DNA of 64,000 nucleotides from Terebella lapidaria. Its lineage: Eukaryota; Annelida; Polychaeta; Terebellida; Terebellidae. Shown piece after piece: positions 34,760 to 45,242 of this stretch; within the stretch, counting starts at the first letter, position 1; every line of letters begins with the position of its first letter. The stretch spans positions 8,978,181 to 9,042,180 of the forward strand of contig OX424570.1 of assembly GCA_949152475.1 (NCBI GenBank), given 5' to 3'. Made by a program: the position numbers and the translations under genes. A model generated the notes under the pieces. It had not been told where the DNA came from. It searched no databases and was given only the letters and a program-made list of their open reading frames with translations.

Positions 34760-37147
34760 TTACTCCGAGTCCGTATCCGACTCAGAGACCGTCTGTTCCG
34801 TCTCCGGAACACTACTCTGCTTCGACGGCTCCGTCTGCTTCCAGGAATCCGCCATTCTCCGCTTCATCCATCTCGGATGCTTGACACCATTATACGGTTT
34901 CAGCAAATCGAAGTGAACCACCTTCTGCCGAGTTTCACTCTCTGCAATCTCGTAGGTCACGTCGGTAAATCTGCTCAGCACTAGCTTTGGACCGCTCCAC
35001 TTCCTCTGCAACTTGGGTGCTTTGCCCTTCTTCCGTGTTTTGACCGCCATCCACACTCGGTCTCCTGGCTGGAACTGATTGTTGACCTTCCTCCGGTCGT
35101 ACAGCTTCTTCTGCTGTTCCATCTCTCTGCCAGATTTCGCTCGAACCGCCTTGTATACTGCTTCTAGTCGCTCCCGGAGCTGACTGCCATACTCTGTCAC
35201 TTCTGCTGTCGATTCGCCCGGCGGCCTGCCAATCAGTAACTCTACCGGAGTGTTGACTTCTCTGCCCAGCATCAGCAAATTGGGACTCTGCCCGGTTGTC
35301 TCCTGCGGTGTACTCCGGTAAGCTGCCATCGCCAACGGAACTAGCTGATCCCAGTTGGTCTGCCGCTCGCTTACGTACAGGCTCAGGATCTGCTGCAGCG
35401 TCCGGTTGAATCGCTCAATGAAACCGTCCGACTGAGGTCGGAAAGCGGTTGTCCGTGTCTTGTGAATCCCCAGGATTCTGCAAACATTTCTCAGCAAGTC
35501 GGACTCGAAATTTCTGCCTTGGTCGGTGTGGATCTCCATCGGGATACCGTACCGCGCCGCAAACTGGTTGACGAATACATCCGCAACCGTCACCGCTTCC
35601 TGATTCGGCATCGGGTAAGCCTCTACCCACTTGGTGAAGTAATCTCCGATTACTAAGATGTACCGGTTCCCCCGGGTGGATTTAGGTAATGGACCCATCA
35701 CGTCCATAGCCACCCTCTCCATGGGCGCTCCAACCCGGTATTTCTGCATCGGAGATCGTTTCAAGTTCTGCATACTTCTTGACGCACATTCGTCACAGCT
35801 CAGCACCCACTGCTTTATGTCCCGCATCATAGCCGGCCAGAAATACCGCCTCCGAATGCTAGCCGCCATCCTTCTGCTTCCGAGGTGTCCTCCCGTCCGG
35901 CTCTGATGGGCCAGACGGAAAATCTCCTGCCTCAGCTCCTTCGGGGTTATTAACTGCATTCGGTTGGTTCCTTCTGCCGTTTTCCATTTCCGGTAGACTA
36001 CTCCGTCGACTTTCAGCAAGGTCTTCCGCATCCCGTACAGCACTTTCTCCTCGCTGCTCATGCTGGAAAAGTCTGCACTGCCAGCTGTACCGCTCCCGTC
36101 GATCAGCGACGTCACCAGTGGGTACCAATGTTCTGCTTGCTGCATTCTCCGCAAATCATCTGGTCGATATTTCTGCCCCAGCACAGTATCCTGGTCCGCA
36201 TTTTCCGCCAGCCTAATCTGCTCTGCAACCGCATCCGCTTTTCCTGGAACTGCCTTCTCCGTCACCGCAACCGCAACCGGCTTCCGGGACGCTGCTTTCT
36301 CCGTCACCGCAACCGCAACCGGCTTCCGGGACGCTGCTTTCTCCATCACCGCAACCGGCTTCCGGGACGCTGCTTTCTCCGCTACTGCAACCGCAACCGC
36401 AACCGGCTTCCGGGACGCTGCTTTCTCCGTCACCGCAACCGCAACCGGCTTCCGGGACGCTGCTTTCTCCGTCACCGCAACCGCAACCGGCTTCCGGCGT
36501 CCCCCCTTCCTTGGCTTGGGCTGAGGAGTTTCTTTACTTCGTGTCTGCCGGACAATCCGGACAATCCATCGTTGCTGCTGCCGTCTCTGCTGCTGCTGCA
36601 GTGGTTGCCGCCGTTGCTGCTGTGGTCTCGGGAGCCTGCAATTTCGGGCGAAATGCCCCCTCCTGCCGCAGTTAAAACACTCCAGATCTGCTCTTGGTCT
36701 GCGCTGCTGTTTCCGTGACTGACTCCGACAACCTCCCTTCCTTGGCTTGGGCTGTGGAATTCCACTACTTCGGGTCTGTCGGACAATCCGGGCAATCCGC
36801 TGTTGCTGCTGCTGTCTCTGCTGCTGCTGCAGTGGTTGCCGCTGCTGCTGTTGTCGCGGCGACTGCTGCTGTTGTGGTTGACGCCGTTGCTGCTGCTGCT
36901 TCGGCTGCTTACAGTCTCGGGCAAAATGCCCTTTCCGGCCACAGTTAAAGCATTCTAAATCCGCTCGGGAACTGCGCTGCTGCTGCCTGCTAACCGCTTC
37001 CTTGACCTGAGTCATTAGATCCGCCAACTGCTGCTGGGTCTGCTCGGCTTGCTTCCGCAATTCGTTCACCTGCTGGCTCCACTCCGGCTCCGTGTTCAGC
37101 TGCCTCGTCCGGTGTCGCTCCGCTGGTCTGCTGTTGTCCGTCTTCAT
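34760..37147 (-). CDS. Nucleocapsid-integrase polyprotein of Gypsy element (no RT)
   Basis: 795 codons from the first Met. Two CCHC knuckles (CFNCGRKGHFARDC near residue 66 and CFNCGRRGHFARNC near 157) lie among Gln-rich stretches. Then come seven or so copies of a ~14-residue repeat built on KPVAVAVTEKAASR (36240-36500). Next is the integrase: H-H-C-C finger (HQSRTGGHLG...CDEC), core D in AMDVMGPLP, D in EIHTDQGRNF, E in GFIERFNRTL, then a GPY/F-like WSGPKLVLSRF. Protease, RT and RNase H, which normally sit between the knuckles and integrase, are absent. The frame is the same as that of gag upstream and is separated from it by one TAA at 37193-37195. Confidence 0.88.
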   Translation of the reverse strand: MKTDNSRPAERHRTRQLNTEPEWSQQVNELRKQAEQTQQQLADLMTQVKEAVSRQQQRSSRADLECFNCGRKGHFARDCKQPKQQQQRRQPQQQQSPRQQQQRQPLQQQQRQQQQQRIARIVRQTRSSGIPQPKPRKGGCRSQSRKQQRRPRADLECFNCGRRGHFARNCRLPRPQQQRRQPLQQQQRRQQQRWIVRIVRQTRSKETPQPKPRKGGRRKPVAVAVTEKAASRKPVAVAVTEKAASRKPVAVAVAVAEKAASRKPVAVMEKAASRKPVAVAVTEKAASRKPVAVAVTEKAVPGKADAVAEQIRLAENADQDTVLGQKYRPDDLRRMQQAEHWYPLVTSLIDGSGTAGSADFSSMSSEEKVLYGMRKTLLKVDGVVYRKWKTAEGTNRMQLITPKELRQEIFRLAHQSRTGGHLGSRRMAASIRRRYFWPAMMRDIKQWVLSCDECASRSMQNLKRSPMQKYRVGAPMERVAMDVMGPLPKSTRGNRYILVIGDYFTKWVEAYPMPNQEAVTVADVFVNQFAARYGIPMEIHTDQGRNFESDLLRNVCRILGIHKTRTTAFRPQSDGFIERFNRTLQQILSLYVSERQTNWDQLVPLAMAAYRSTPQETTGQSPNLLMLGREVNTPVELLIGRPPGESTAEVTEYGSQLRERLEAVYKAVRAKSGREMEQQKKLYDRRKVNNQFQPGDRVWMAVKTRKKGKAPKLQRKWSGPKLVLSRFTDVTYEIAESETRQKVVHFDLLKPYNGVKHPRWMKRRMADSWKQTEPSKQSSVPETEQTVSESDTDSE

Positions 37148-37192
37148 AATACTCTCATACTCGGTAGCGAAAGCCAGGGCCTGCGACAGCGT

Positions 37193-38050
37193 TTACGGGT
37201 GGCTTTTCAATACCGACAACCGCATATCTCGGTTAGTCAGACTGTTGCAGAAATGCATCTTCATGAGCACTTCTGTTGTTGCCGGATCCGCTTTTGGGTA
37301 AGCTAGCCGCGTCTTGCTCCGTATGTCTCTGGCCAGCTCAGACAGCTCCTCCTCCGGCTGCAATTTCCGTGTCTGCAATTCCGCCTGGAAAACAAATGTT
37401 TTCTCCCCCGGACAAAACTGCTGTTTTAATGCCCCCACAACTGTATCAAAGCTGCGTCTCTGCTCCGCGGACAAATCCAGTAGTATGCTGCGGGCGTTAC
37501 CCCTCAAACTGACACATAAGTTCAGCGCCTTTTCCTCTGCTGTCCAACGGTAGTACCGAGCGTATTCAAGGAGGTGAGCCTCATACTCCGGCCACGGATC
37601 GGTTCCGTCGTATGTCATTAATCTGGCTACTCCTGCCCTTGGTGCTGGTTGTTGTACCGCTTCTGCCTGCTGCTGCTTTCCGGTTACTGCCAGGTGCTGC
37701 TGAAACACCTCCATTTGGGTCGCCAATAATCTGGTCAGGTTGTCGACTAAATTTTCTCCGCCTTCCGGTTCCGCATCCGGTTCCCGATCGCCAGCCTGGT
37801 CCGGAAAGTTAATTTCCGCCTCTGCTAACTGCTCTGCAGGCTGTACTCCTTGAGGAACCCGAAGGGGCTCTTCTGCAACTGCTTTCTGCATTTCCGGCTG
37901 CAACAGCTTCCGCTCGGCAGGACGAACTGCTTCCTTTTCCGCAACCGGCATCTGCAACGGCTCAGCTCCTACTGCTCCTACAGGCTGCTCCGTGTCCGAC
38001 GCGGCTGTCTTCAGCTGCTGTTCCGCCAATTTGCCCCGTCTAGTAGTCAT
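37193..38050 (-). CDS. Gag of Gypsy element
   Basis: 285 codons starting 11 bases after the primer-binding site. After an acidic, Glu/Pro-rich N-terminus comes a typical retrotransposon gag core: WPEYEAHLLEYARYYRW, LRGNARSILLDL and ELARDIRSKTRLAYP. It should form the capsid shell around element RNA. It ends at TAA (37193-37195). The frame stays open after this stop into the knuckle-integrase ORF, so either readthrough makes a fusion or the stop is a recent mutation in one long frame. Confidence 0.8.
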   Translation of the reverse strand: MTTRRGKLAEQQLKTAASDTEQPVGAVGAEPLQMPVAEKEAVRPAERKLLQPEMQKAVAEEPLRVPQGVQPAEQLAEAEINFPDQAGDREPDAEPEGGENLVDNLTRLLATQMEVFQQHLAVTGKQQQAEAVQQPAPRAGVARLMTYDGTDPWPEYEAHLLEYARYYRWTAEEKALNLCVSLRGNARSILLDLSAEQRRSFDTVVGALKQQFCPGEKTFVFQAELQTRKLQPEEELSELARDIRSKTRLAYPKADPATTEVLMKMHFCNSLTNRDMRLSVLKSHP

Positions 38051-38060
38051 ACTGCAGATG

Positions 38061-38078
38061 ATCCCACCGCTGCCACCA
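38061..38078 (-). other. Primer-binding site, tRNA-Leu-like
   Basis: TGGTGGCAGCGGTGGGAT on the minus strand, 6 bases from the 5' LTR. It is complementary to a tRNA 3' end ATCCCACCGCTGCCACCA, which I recall as typical of a tRNA-Leu. Confidence 0.7.
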
Positions 38079-38084
38079 AAAAGT

Positions 38085-39440
38085 TGTAACGGGTTTGCAC
38101 CCTTCTGTGACGTCTTGATAAACCGGTTTTCTTGGGAGGTGGGTGAGTTGTTAATTAACCGGAGCTGAAACGGTAAAACTCCGGGAAACTGCTACTGCTG
38201 TACGGTTGAACTCCGGCTAGAAGTCTCTGAAGGTTGGTAGCGTGGTCTGGAATGGACCTCTTAACCGTTGTCCGACTGCTAATCTGCAACTGCACCTGTA
38301 AGGTAAGGATCCGGAGGCGTTTCCGTCTCCGGGTACTGCAACTGCTCTGTCGGGATACCGCTTTACTGCAACAGCTCCGTCGTTTTCCGCCTTACTGCAA
38401 CTGCGACTGCACCTGGAATAAAGAATCCGGGAACGTTGCCGTTTCCGAATACTGCAACCGCTCTGCCAGGCTCCGCCGCACTGCAAACTGCTCCGGTTGG
38501 CTCCGCCTCACCGCAACCTGCGACTGCACCTGAAATGGAGAATCCCGGAAGTGTCCCGCAACCGCTCCGTCAGGTACTGCCACTGCAACTCCGTCGTCCG
38601 GTACCGCCTCTGCAACTGCTTCGTCGTTCCCGTCTCTGCAACTGCTCCGTCCGATACCGCCTCCGTAGTTGCTCCGTTGAATTCCACCTCCGTCTCCGTC
38701 TCCTTCCTTGGTGATCTGGGTTCTTGGATCACCCTAAGACGTCGTTACAACTTGGTCTTAACCGACTGTGGTCTTATCTCCCTTGACTCCGTATTACTGT
38801 CTTTTCCGGTGAACTAACTTTATTATAACTTCCAGTTCCCTAACGAACACGGAAAAACAACTCGGTTGAAGTTTTCATGTTTATTTTCCAAGTGCACAGT
38901 CGGAAGACTTAACTGCTATCATCTGGATGACTCTATCCGGAACAAGGGAGTACTCTGCTATGGGAGAAGGGGTCTGCACAGGTCGACGTCAGGACACCAA
39001 CTCCGCCGTCCGCTGTGAAGCGGGGGCTTTTATAGACCTGAGACCCATGTCACGTGACCAACCTATTGTGACGTCATAGTCCGCCAAAACACTGATATTT
39101 TCCGGATTTCTAAAAACACTCTAGAACCAATCAGTGGCTGACACGTCACCTTTTAAACCGAAAACGAGGCTGATCACATGACCTTCCGGAAATAACGTCA
39201 TTAAGTTTTTGTACTCCATTGTTCCGGCTCCGTCTCCGGTTCCGGCTCCGTCTCCGGCTTTACCGACATCATAAACTATTAAGTTCCGAGACGGAAAACC
39301 TTTAAAACATTAACAATACGGAACCGTATGAACCTTTAAACACATATACATTTTAACAAACGGTTATTTAACCATAATATCACAAAACACTAACAGAATT
39401 ACCTAGGGGAAACCTTTGGGTACGCCCCAAAACCGTTACA
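38085..39440 (-). repeat. 5' LTR (1356 bp)
   Basis: Same signals as the other LTR: TGACGTCA at 39069-39076, TCACGTGA at 39050-39057 and TATAAAAG at 39027-39034, on the minus strand. It drives the gag message. Confidence 0.9.
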
Positions 39441-40093
39441 ATAATATACTTTTTAAATTGGTGAATAATTACATTTCACAAACGTATTCAATTATAATAA
39501 GTTGGTCTAGTTAGATTAAGCTTTCTGAAGTTGTCCTAAATCTAGTTCAAAATCAAGACAATTATTATTTCGAACTGAATAATTTTGTACTGGATATATA
39601 TATACCGGCTCCTGTATTGAACAATCATTTATATTGTATAGAAATACACATCCAAAGGGCAAGTTAATCTTATTCCCATCCCAAAGAACACACCAAAATA
39701 TATCTATTATAAAACATGTTTTACATTATCATGTACAGATAACATTACACACAGATGTCTTGGATCACCAAATATATTGACTCGTGTAATTCATTATAAT
39801 ATCATGCAAAAAAAAACATTACCTGAAGGTAAACGGTCAAGCATGAACCAGGAAGCTTGCAGATAATTTTCACAAAATGAATCTTTACCAATTTATGTAC
39901 ATTGACATAAAATTAATCAATACAAATAGACTATACATGAGCCATAAAATATTATTGCAATAGTAGAGAAATGTTATGAATAAACATGTAGCATATAAAG
40001 ATATCGAAAATATACAAGTGCCACTGTATAAAATGTCAGAATGAGTTCGTCAAATGTCGCAGTCAATTGAATGAGCAAGAGAATGTTTTGAAC
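39441..40093. other. 3' flank of gene B
   Basis: AT-rich. It resembles 52590-53170 and 60260-60840, the 3' flanks of E and F (GATGGCTCCTGTATTGAAC versus CCGGCTCCTGTATTGAAC; ACATTGACTCGT-like blocks). Probably 3' UTR and spacer. Confidence 0.55.
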
Positions 40094-43000
40094 CTACAAA
40101 ACGTCTTTCATGTTGGCGTTGGCCTGTTTCGTTGGCACAACAAGAGCATAGACGTCCCAAGATGGCACGACTGTGTGGGTTGCCATGGCAGCTGGGGCCC
40201 TACCAGTTGCCATACCAACAGACCCCTCCCCCTCTGGTGAGGCCTCATCACCCTTACGTTCCGGCATGGCGTACACCGTCCCGCTATTTGCCACTTCATG
40301 TCGCGTGGCAACCCCGCTTCCTGACCCAGGACTGCCTGTTGCCATGGCAACCATTGGGACTTGCAAGGCGCCATAGAGAGAGTTATCCACGCAAACGTCA
40401 TCCTGATCGCTAGGATCAATATGGGAACTACCTGGGTCCGTCATTGAGTATGGAGAGTCGGGTGATCTTTGTTCTGTTCTTGACTTTTTGTTCTTGCGTT
40501 TTCTGTGGATTTAGGAAATGGATCATATTTGTCAAATTTGAGTAATTTCACTGCTATAGGGCCTACATCGTTTTCTTTCAGTACTACCAACAGATACAGT
40601 TAATTAGCAAGGCTAGCAATATCCCGAGGATTTACCTGATTACCAAGACGACAACAATAATCACGACGATGACCACAACACCGACAGGGACCACAACAGC
40701 TACAACTGGAAGTAAGAAGACATGTAAATTTGATGCTCACTAATCTGGATATCCTGTCATGGACATATTTTCACGGACTAAATGGGAACGATCTACTGAA
40801 TATGTTCGTTCAGTTACAAATACAAAACACCCTGTACCGAATGAACAGGTATCAGATGAACTCACCGATGTTGTTGAAGCCTGATCCAGGTTGGGTCTGT
40901 GAGAGATCAGCTATTGTGATTGGATCGAGTGGTGTTTCAGTGATGAGCTGGTCTGTACTGCGAGTAATTCTTGGTTGTTGGTCGTTTTGCGTATTGTCTG
41001 GTGAAGTGCTAGTTTCTGGATATTCTGGTGCTCAACAAATACACAATAACGGTCGTGAAGGCACCTGTATGTTTTTGTTTTACGTCAATGTCTAATACAT
41101 GTACATGTGTATTTGCCACCTACCCTTCATACACAGAAAGTGTCGTCTCCACCGACCACAGTCCTCAGCTATCCAGTTGTTCTGATCACCAGAGTTCTCA
41201 AGAGATACACACTGAGTGGGATCATCTCTTGTTGGTGCGCCTCGCCAGAAGAAGAACCGCATTCTTTCTGCTGAATTCTCAGAATCTAAAAAGAAATTGT
41301 TCCCTCACATATAGAGTTCAAATAGCCCTAGCTAAAATACTAGTATACCTGCATGAAAATATTTCCATCATACACCACAGTGGATATCTAAACAATATAT
41401 TCCATGATATATAAATAATGTATGTTGAATGTAATTTGACATTTCACATGGCATGTGAAAGGAAAGATGTGCACCAAGGAATCGATTAAATGTAATCTCA
41501 CCGAGCACCCACTCCCAGGGATGACGATCTATTCCGAGCCACATTCTCATGCGTATAAAGTCTTCCATTTCATCATTTATTTTCCCCTGCAGTGTGTCAT
41601 TCCTGACATGTAGATACGGTACGTCTCCATGGTAATTCAGGTAGCAGTACGTCTGGTGGTCGTACCAGTTTGCCGTCTTATTTTTCATTGAATAACACAA
41701 GCCCTCGAACTGCACTGTTCTCTCCTCAGATGCGCAGGTTTCTGAAAAAGGATGTGGTGTCGTTTGTTTCGATGCATCAACCCTGGTTTCTACAAATGTC
41801 GGAGAATTGGGTTCTTGTCAATACCCTTCACTTCACTATTGAGCTCAATCACTGATATATTGGGAGATGAATACAGCTTCAAGGCTAATTACCGGACTTG
41901 ACTGATGAAATGGGTAATGTTATTTTTGTAATCGACAGAATGAAAACTGCGGATAAATGTATAATTGATAAATATTAAAAGGAATTACCTTTCCCTCACA
42001 TTCGGCAATTCATACTTGTGTTACTGGGTTCGGCAGATCCACTTACCCGACAGTGGTTTCGAACCCAGGACCATACGAACTATAGTCCAACACTCTACCA
42101 AGTGAGCTAAAGGTCCTGGGTTCGAATCCCCTCTCGGGCAAGTGGATTTTTCCAAACCCTGCATCATTGGCGTCCATTGGGGAACTTGCCCACATCTCAG
42201 GGATGAGATTTCCGAAGAGGGGGGAGTATGTGCCAGGGCCCTTTCGCCAATTGGGGTTGGCCCAATTTGGTAGTCAGCATTCCCACTAGCTCGGCTAGTG
42301 GGACATCCCTTTAACTCACTTGGTAGAGTGTTGGACTACCGTTCTTGGGGTCCTGGGTTCGAATCCGCCTCGGGCAAGTTGATTTTTCCAGACTCTGCAA
42401 CACTTACCTGAATGTTGAGGCTCGTACTGACATACTCGAGGGACGTCATTCCTTGTTTCATCACAATTGTCAGATTGATATGTTGGATCACTGAAGATCA
42501 CAAACATACAGCTGGCGTAGGGTTCACCATCGCCAGGAGGATCTGGCATTGGAACTGTATTCAAAATGGAGTATTGCAATATTTACTTACAAGCTACACT
42601 GATAGTTCCATGAATACAGAAAAATAAGTTCACAGAAGAATCATTGTTGCCAATTATCCTCCCTTAATCATCCTACGTGTACCAATCTAACACCTCCAAT
42701 TCAACGGTATTTGATAATAACGAAAGACTACCTTTTTGAATGAAAACATAGTTTGACCAAACATATAAGGGGCTGATGGTATTCAAAATAGTTTCTATAC
42801 TGACCAAAAAAAACGCAAATTGGAAATTGGGCTATTTTTCTTTTTTGCATTATTGTAAAGGGTATCTTTCGAAATATGCGAGACTTGTGACCGCCCATAT
42901 AGTGCAACGGAAAAGTCGCGACACATTTACTCGCTCCTTTGGAGACAAATTACGACGTGAAGTCTTATGAAGCCGATTACACCATCGTGACCACTTCAGA

Positions 43001-45111
43001 TCAGCCACAAGGACGCCAGCCGGGAATTAGGACTGGAATTAATCAGGATTAGGACAGGATTAGCGAAAAGACAGGTTGTAACAGTCTGCAAGAGGGCGAC
43101 TTTCACACACATAACCCCCACCGAGTTGTGGTGCCAACAGGGCCAAGGAAAATGGCTTTCCGTCATTGAATGGGAACCTGATATGGTGGAAAATATCGAA
43201 CTGGTCAAACATGCATATTTACGAACAGATCCAGACTTGCTATGCACACCGCCGTACAGGTGACCGGTATCATGGGTATGCTCACGCATGCGTACTGGCC
43301 TGACGTTATTGGATGGGGCTAGAAAGAAGTGTTTCTTGCAGGACATGACCTCAGTTCGCCGAGGACAGCCACAACTGAACGAAATTTGTCATCCTGGGAT
43401 CCATGGCCACACCAGATAGTAGCAATGACTGACCATGTCATTCTCACTTTTGCCAGATATGGCTTTGTGTACTCCGTAAAGCTTAACCATGTTAACGGGT
43501 GTGATGATTCCTCAATATTGCGAGTCATTGTTTGGATGCTTTAGATAGATACTTTATTGATCCTCAGTGGAAACTTGTTTTACAACTAAAAAGCACGGAT
43601 ATTTTAAAAACAAAGTAAAAGATACACACAGCACATGCATACACACAACCACCTATTACCACGGGAATGCATGCATGCTGCATTCACTGGTCATGTGTTA
43701 CAAAATACAGGACATTACTCTTTATTTTAATGAAATTATACAACAATATTGAAAAGTTGTGTTTCTTTTTTTGATCAGTATACTATCATCGTCAATCTTC
43801 ACATGTTTGATTGTCCCTATCTGCTTATATTGCTTTGATTGTCCCTATCTGCTTATATTGCGTCATGTTATTTTGCAATATTTCTTCATTCTGGAGACAC
43901 AATTTTCCCGCCATCTTTGGCAATTTTTTTTTTTGGAAATTCATCGGAATTTGAAAGGACAATCATTGATATAATAATTCCCAGCGCTATTAAATCGAAA
44001 GCATTCTTGCATGAATCTTTTTTGCCGATCATTACTTGACCTCAGAAAAGTAGCAATGCTTTTAAGCTGAGCCAATCGCATACTTTCTCTTTGTGTACTG
44101 AGGAAACACATGTTTGGTCCTTTATTAAGGGAAACCTCACGCACATAATTGTCTTATAATCGAATATAAACCCTCAGAAACACACTCTCCAAAACGATTC
44201 AATAGGGAGCATTCCTTTCTTGGAAAACAATACACGTGTTTAGTGTAAATGTTGCAAGTACATAATTCGGAGTATATTTTATTAGAATTGTGAATATATC
44301 CGAATATTTTTTTTCGTGTGTGGATATGCCTAATATAAATCAGCCAAAGTGATCACGTCGCAATGCTTGTTCCCATAAATAAAATACGTCATATAATGTT
44401 TATTCAGTGCCCTAATTTATACTTTCCCTAATCTATGTGAGCCAGTGTGTCTTTGGATAAACTGTTTGGTTGGGCTTTGTATTTATTGTAAAATTTTGTT
44501 ATTGGCATCATCAAAATCTGACTCTATTGGTGGTAATTGATTGGTGGTAATAGATTGAATAGATTATTCAAATCCGTCCATGGATTCGGTCTTGGATTAT
44601 GAATTTGTCTGTGTGTCGGTATCTATTTCTAGTTTTATAGCTTGATTGGAGATTTGTACTCACACGTATTCCCATCCCTGTATCTCCACTCATTGACCGC
44701 ACTCCTCCGTCCTGCCACCCAGACTCTGTCAGAGTCCCCAGACGTATCCAGATTGTTTATGAGCTCTCTGGTTCTATTTTGTGTGTCTACATCCTTGATG
44801 GTCGCCAGAGTTGTTCCGTTTGATTCACACGCCGTCTTGGCATCGGTCCAGTTCAGGCCGGTATCCAATGAAGTCTCCCATAGATACAGACACGGGGTGG
44901 TGCTACAGTTATTACCAATCAGCTGGTGCTCGGTCGTTACCATGATAACTACACCTGGTTAAATAAGTCAAGAGAATGAAATTGATCCTAACCTGTGATA
45001 ACCAGAACGTGTTAGGATTGATCTAATCGGGTGGATTAATCAGATTTTGAGTATGCAGTGGTAAAACATACCCAATACCCAGAAGACGGCCCAGTATATT
45101 CTCTCCAGCAT
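40094..45111 (-). CDS. Gene B: intact two-domain C-type lectin receptor (tail type I)
   Basis: Eight exons: 45072-45111, 44664-44954, 42408-42554, 41502-41741, 41124-41285, 40866-41030, 40636-40705 and 40094-40502. They sum to 1524 nt, 507 residues in one frame with consistent phases. Signal peptide about 1-20 (MLERIYWAVFWVLG, VVIMV). Lectin-like domain 1 is about 25-159 (NWTDAK, WVAGRR, SDNCDE, RVCQY); domain 2 about 163-293 (NWYDHQTYCYL, MWLGIDRHPWEWV, NNWIAEDC, HFLC). A Ser/Thr/Pro stalk spans 294-348, a Val/Ile membrane segment about 350-371, and a basic stop-transfer RKRKNKK follows. The 136-residue tail has Y390, Y415 in SLYGAL (fits the ITIM pattern), Y449 (VYAMP) and Y490 (VYALV). No EPN/QPD-WND set is seen, so calcium-dependent sugar binding is doubtful. 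Likely a type I cell-surface recognition receptor; ligand unknown. Confidence 0.85.
42030..42390. repeat. tRNA-derived SINE pieces, head to head, in gene B intron
   Basis: At 42300-42375 the plus strand has A-box-like ACTCACTTGGTAGAGTG and B-box-like GGGTTCGAATCC. At about 42050-42115 the minus strand has the same A/B-box arrangement. The acceptor stem is not complementary, so neither is a working tRNA gene. They lie between exons 1a and 1b. Confidence 0.65.
42560..44440. other. Intron 1a-1b of gene B
   Basis: Holds a piece at about 42960-43530 of different composition that may be old transposon sequence, and a short direct repeat at about 43810-43860 (TTTGATTGTCCCTATCTGC twice). No exon is recognised. 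Confidence 0.4.
44442..44566. repeat. Inverted partial copy of the 364-bp unit
   Basis: CCAGTGTGTCTTTGGATAAA, GTTATTGGCATCATCAAAAT and a TTGGTGGTAA end are the reverse complement of the unit core. The array-type copies at 0.7-9.9 kb lie in the opposite orientation. Confidence 0.7.
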
Positions 45112-45234
45112 CTTGAATTCCTAATTGATCCAACTCTCGTTCTAAAAGCCCAGTCAAAAACAGTCTGTACACGGCATACTGCTAGTTGAAATGAAGAGAA
45201 GTGAAGTTACATATTGAATCCCCTGTTAGACAAC

Positions 45235-45242
45235 CAGGAAGT
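45235..45242 (+). promoter_or_regulatory. Conserved ETS-like site upstream of gene B
   Basis: CAGGAAGT about 124 bp before the start codon, in the block shared with A, D and E. Confidence 0.4.

Larger units (their letters stand above)
29135..39440 (-). mobile_element. 10.3-kb Ty3/Gypsy-type LTR element lacking RT
   Basis: LTRs at 29135-30508 and 38085-39440 in direct orientation start TGTAAC and end GTTACA. ATAA flanks the element at 29131-29134 and 39441-39444. Transcription reads on the minus strand. A primer-binding site follows the 5' LTR and a purine tract precedes the 3' LTR. The internal order is gag, zinc knuckles, a repeat region, integrase, then two C2H2 zinc-finger ORFs. No protease, reverse transcriptase or RNase H frame is present between nucleocapsid and integrase or elsewhere, so this copy should depend on another element for copying. 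It is GC-richer than its surroundings. The LTRs are very similar, so the insertion is fairly recent. Confidence 0.9.

Noticed and set aside
36240-36500. CRISPR-like array
   Set aside because: Direct repeats without unique spacers; they encode a ~14-residue repeat inside the Gypsy polyprotein of a eukaryote.
42300-42375. tRNA gene
   Set aside because: A- and B-box are present but the acceptor arms do not pair; fits a SINE head.
42960-43530. Possible Tc1/mariner transposase remnant
   Set aside because: Only loose similarity in several frames and no ends could be found; left as unrecognised intron sequence.
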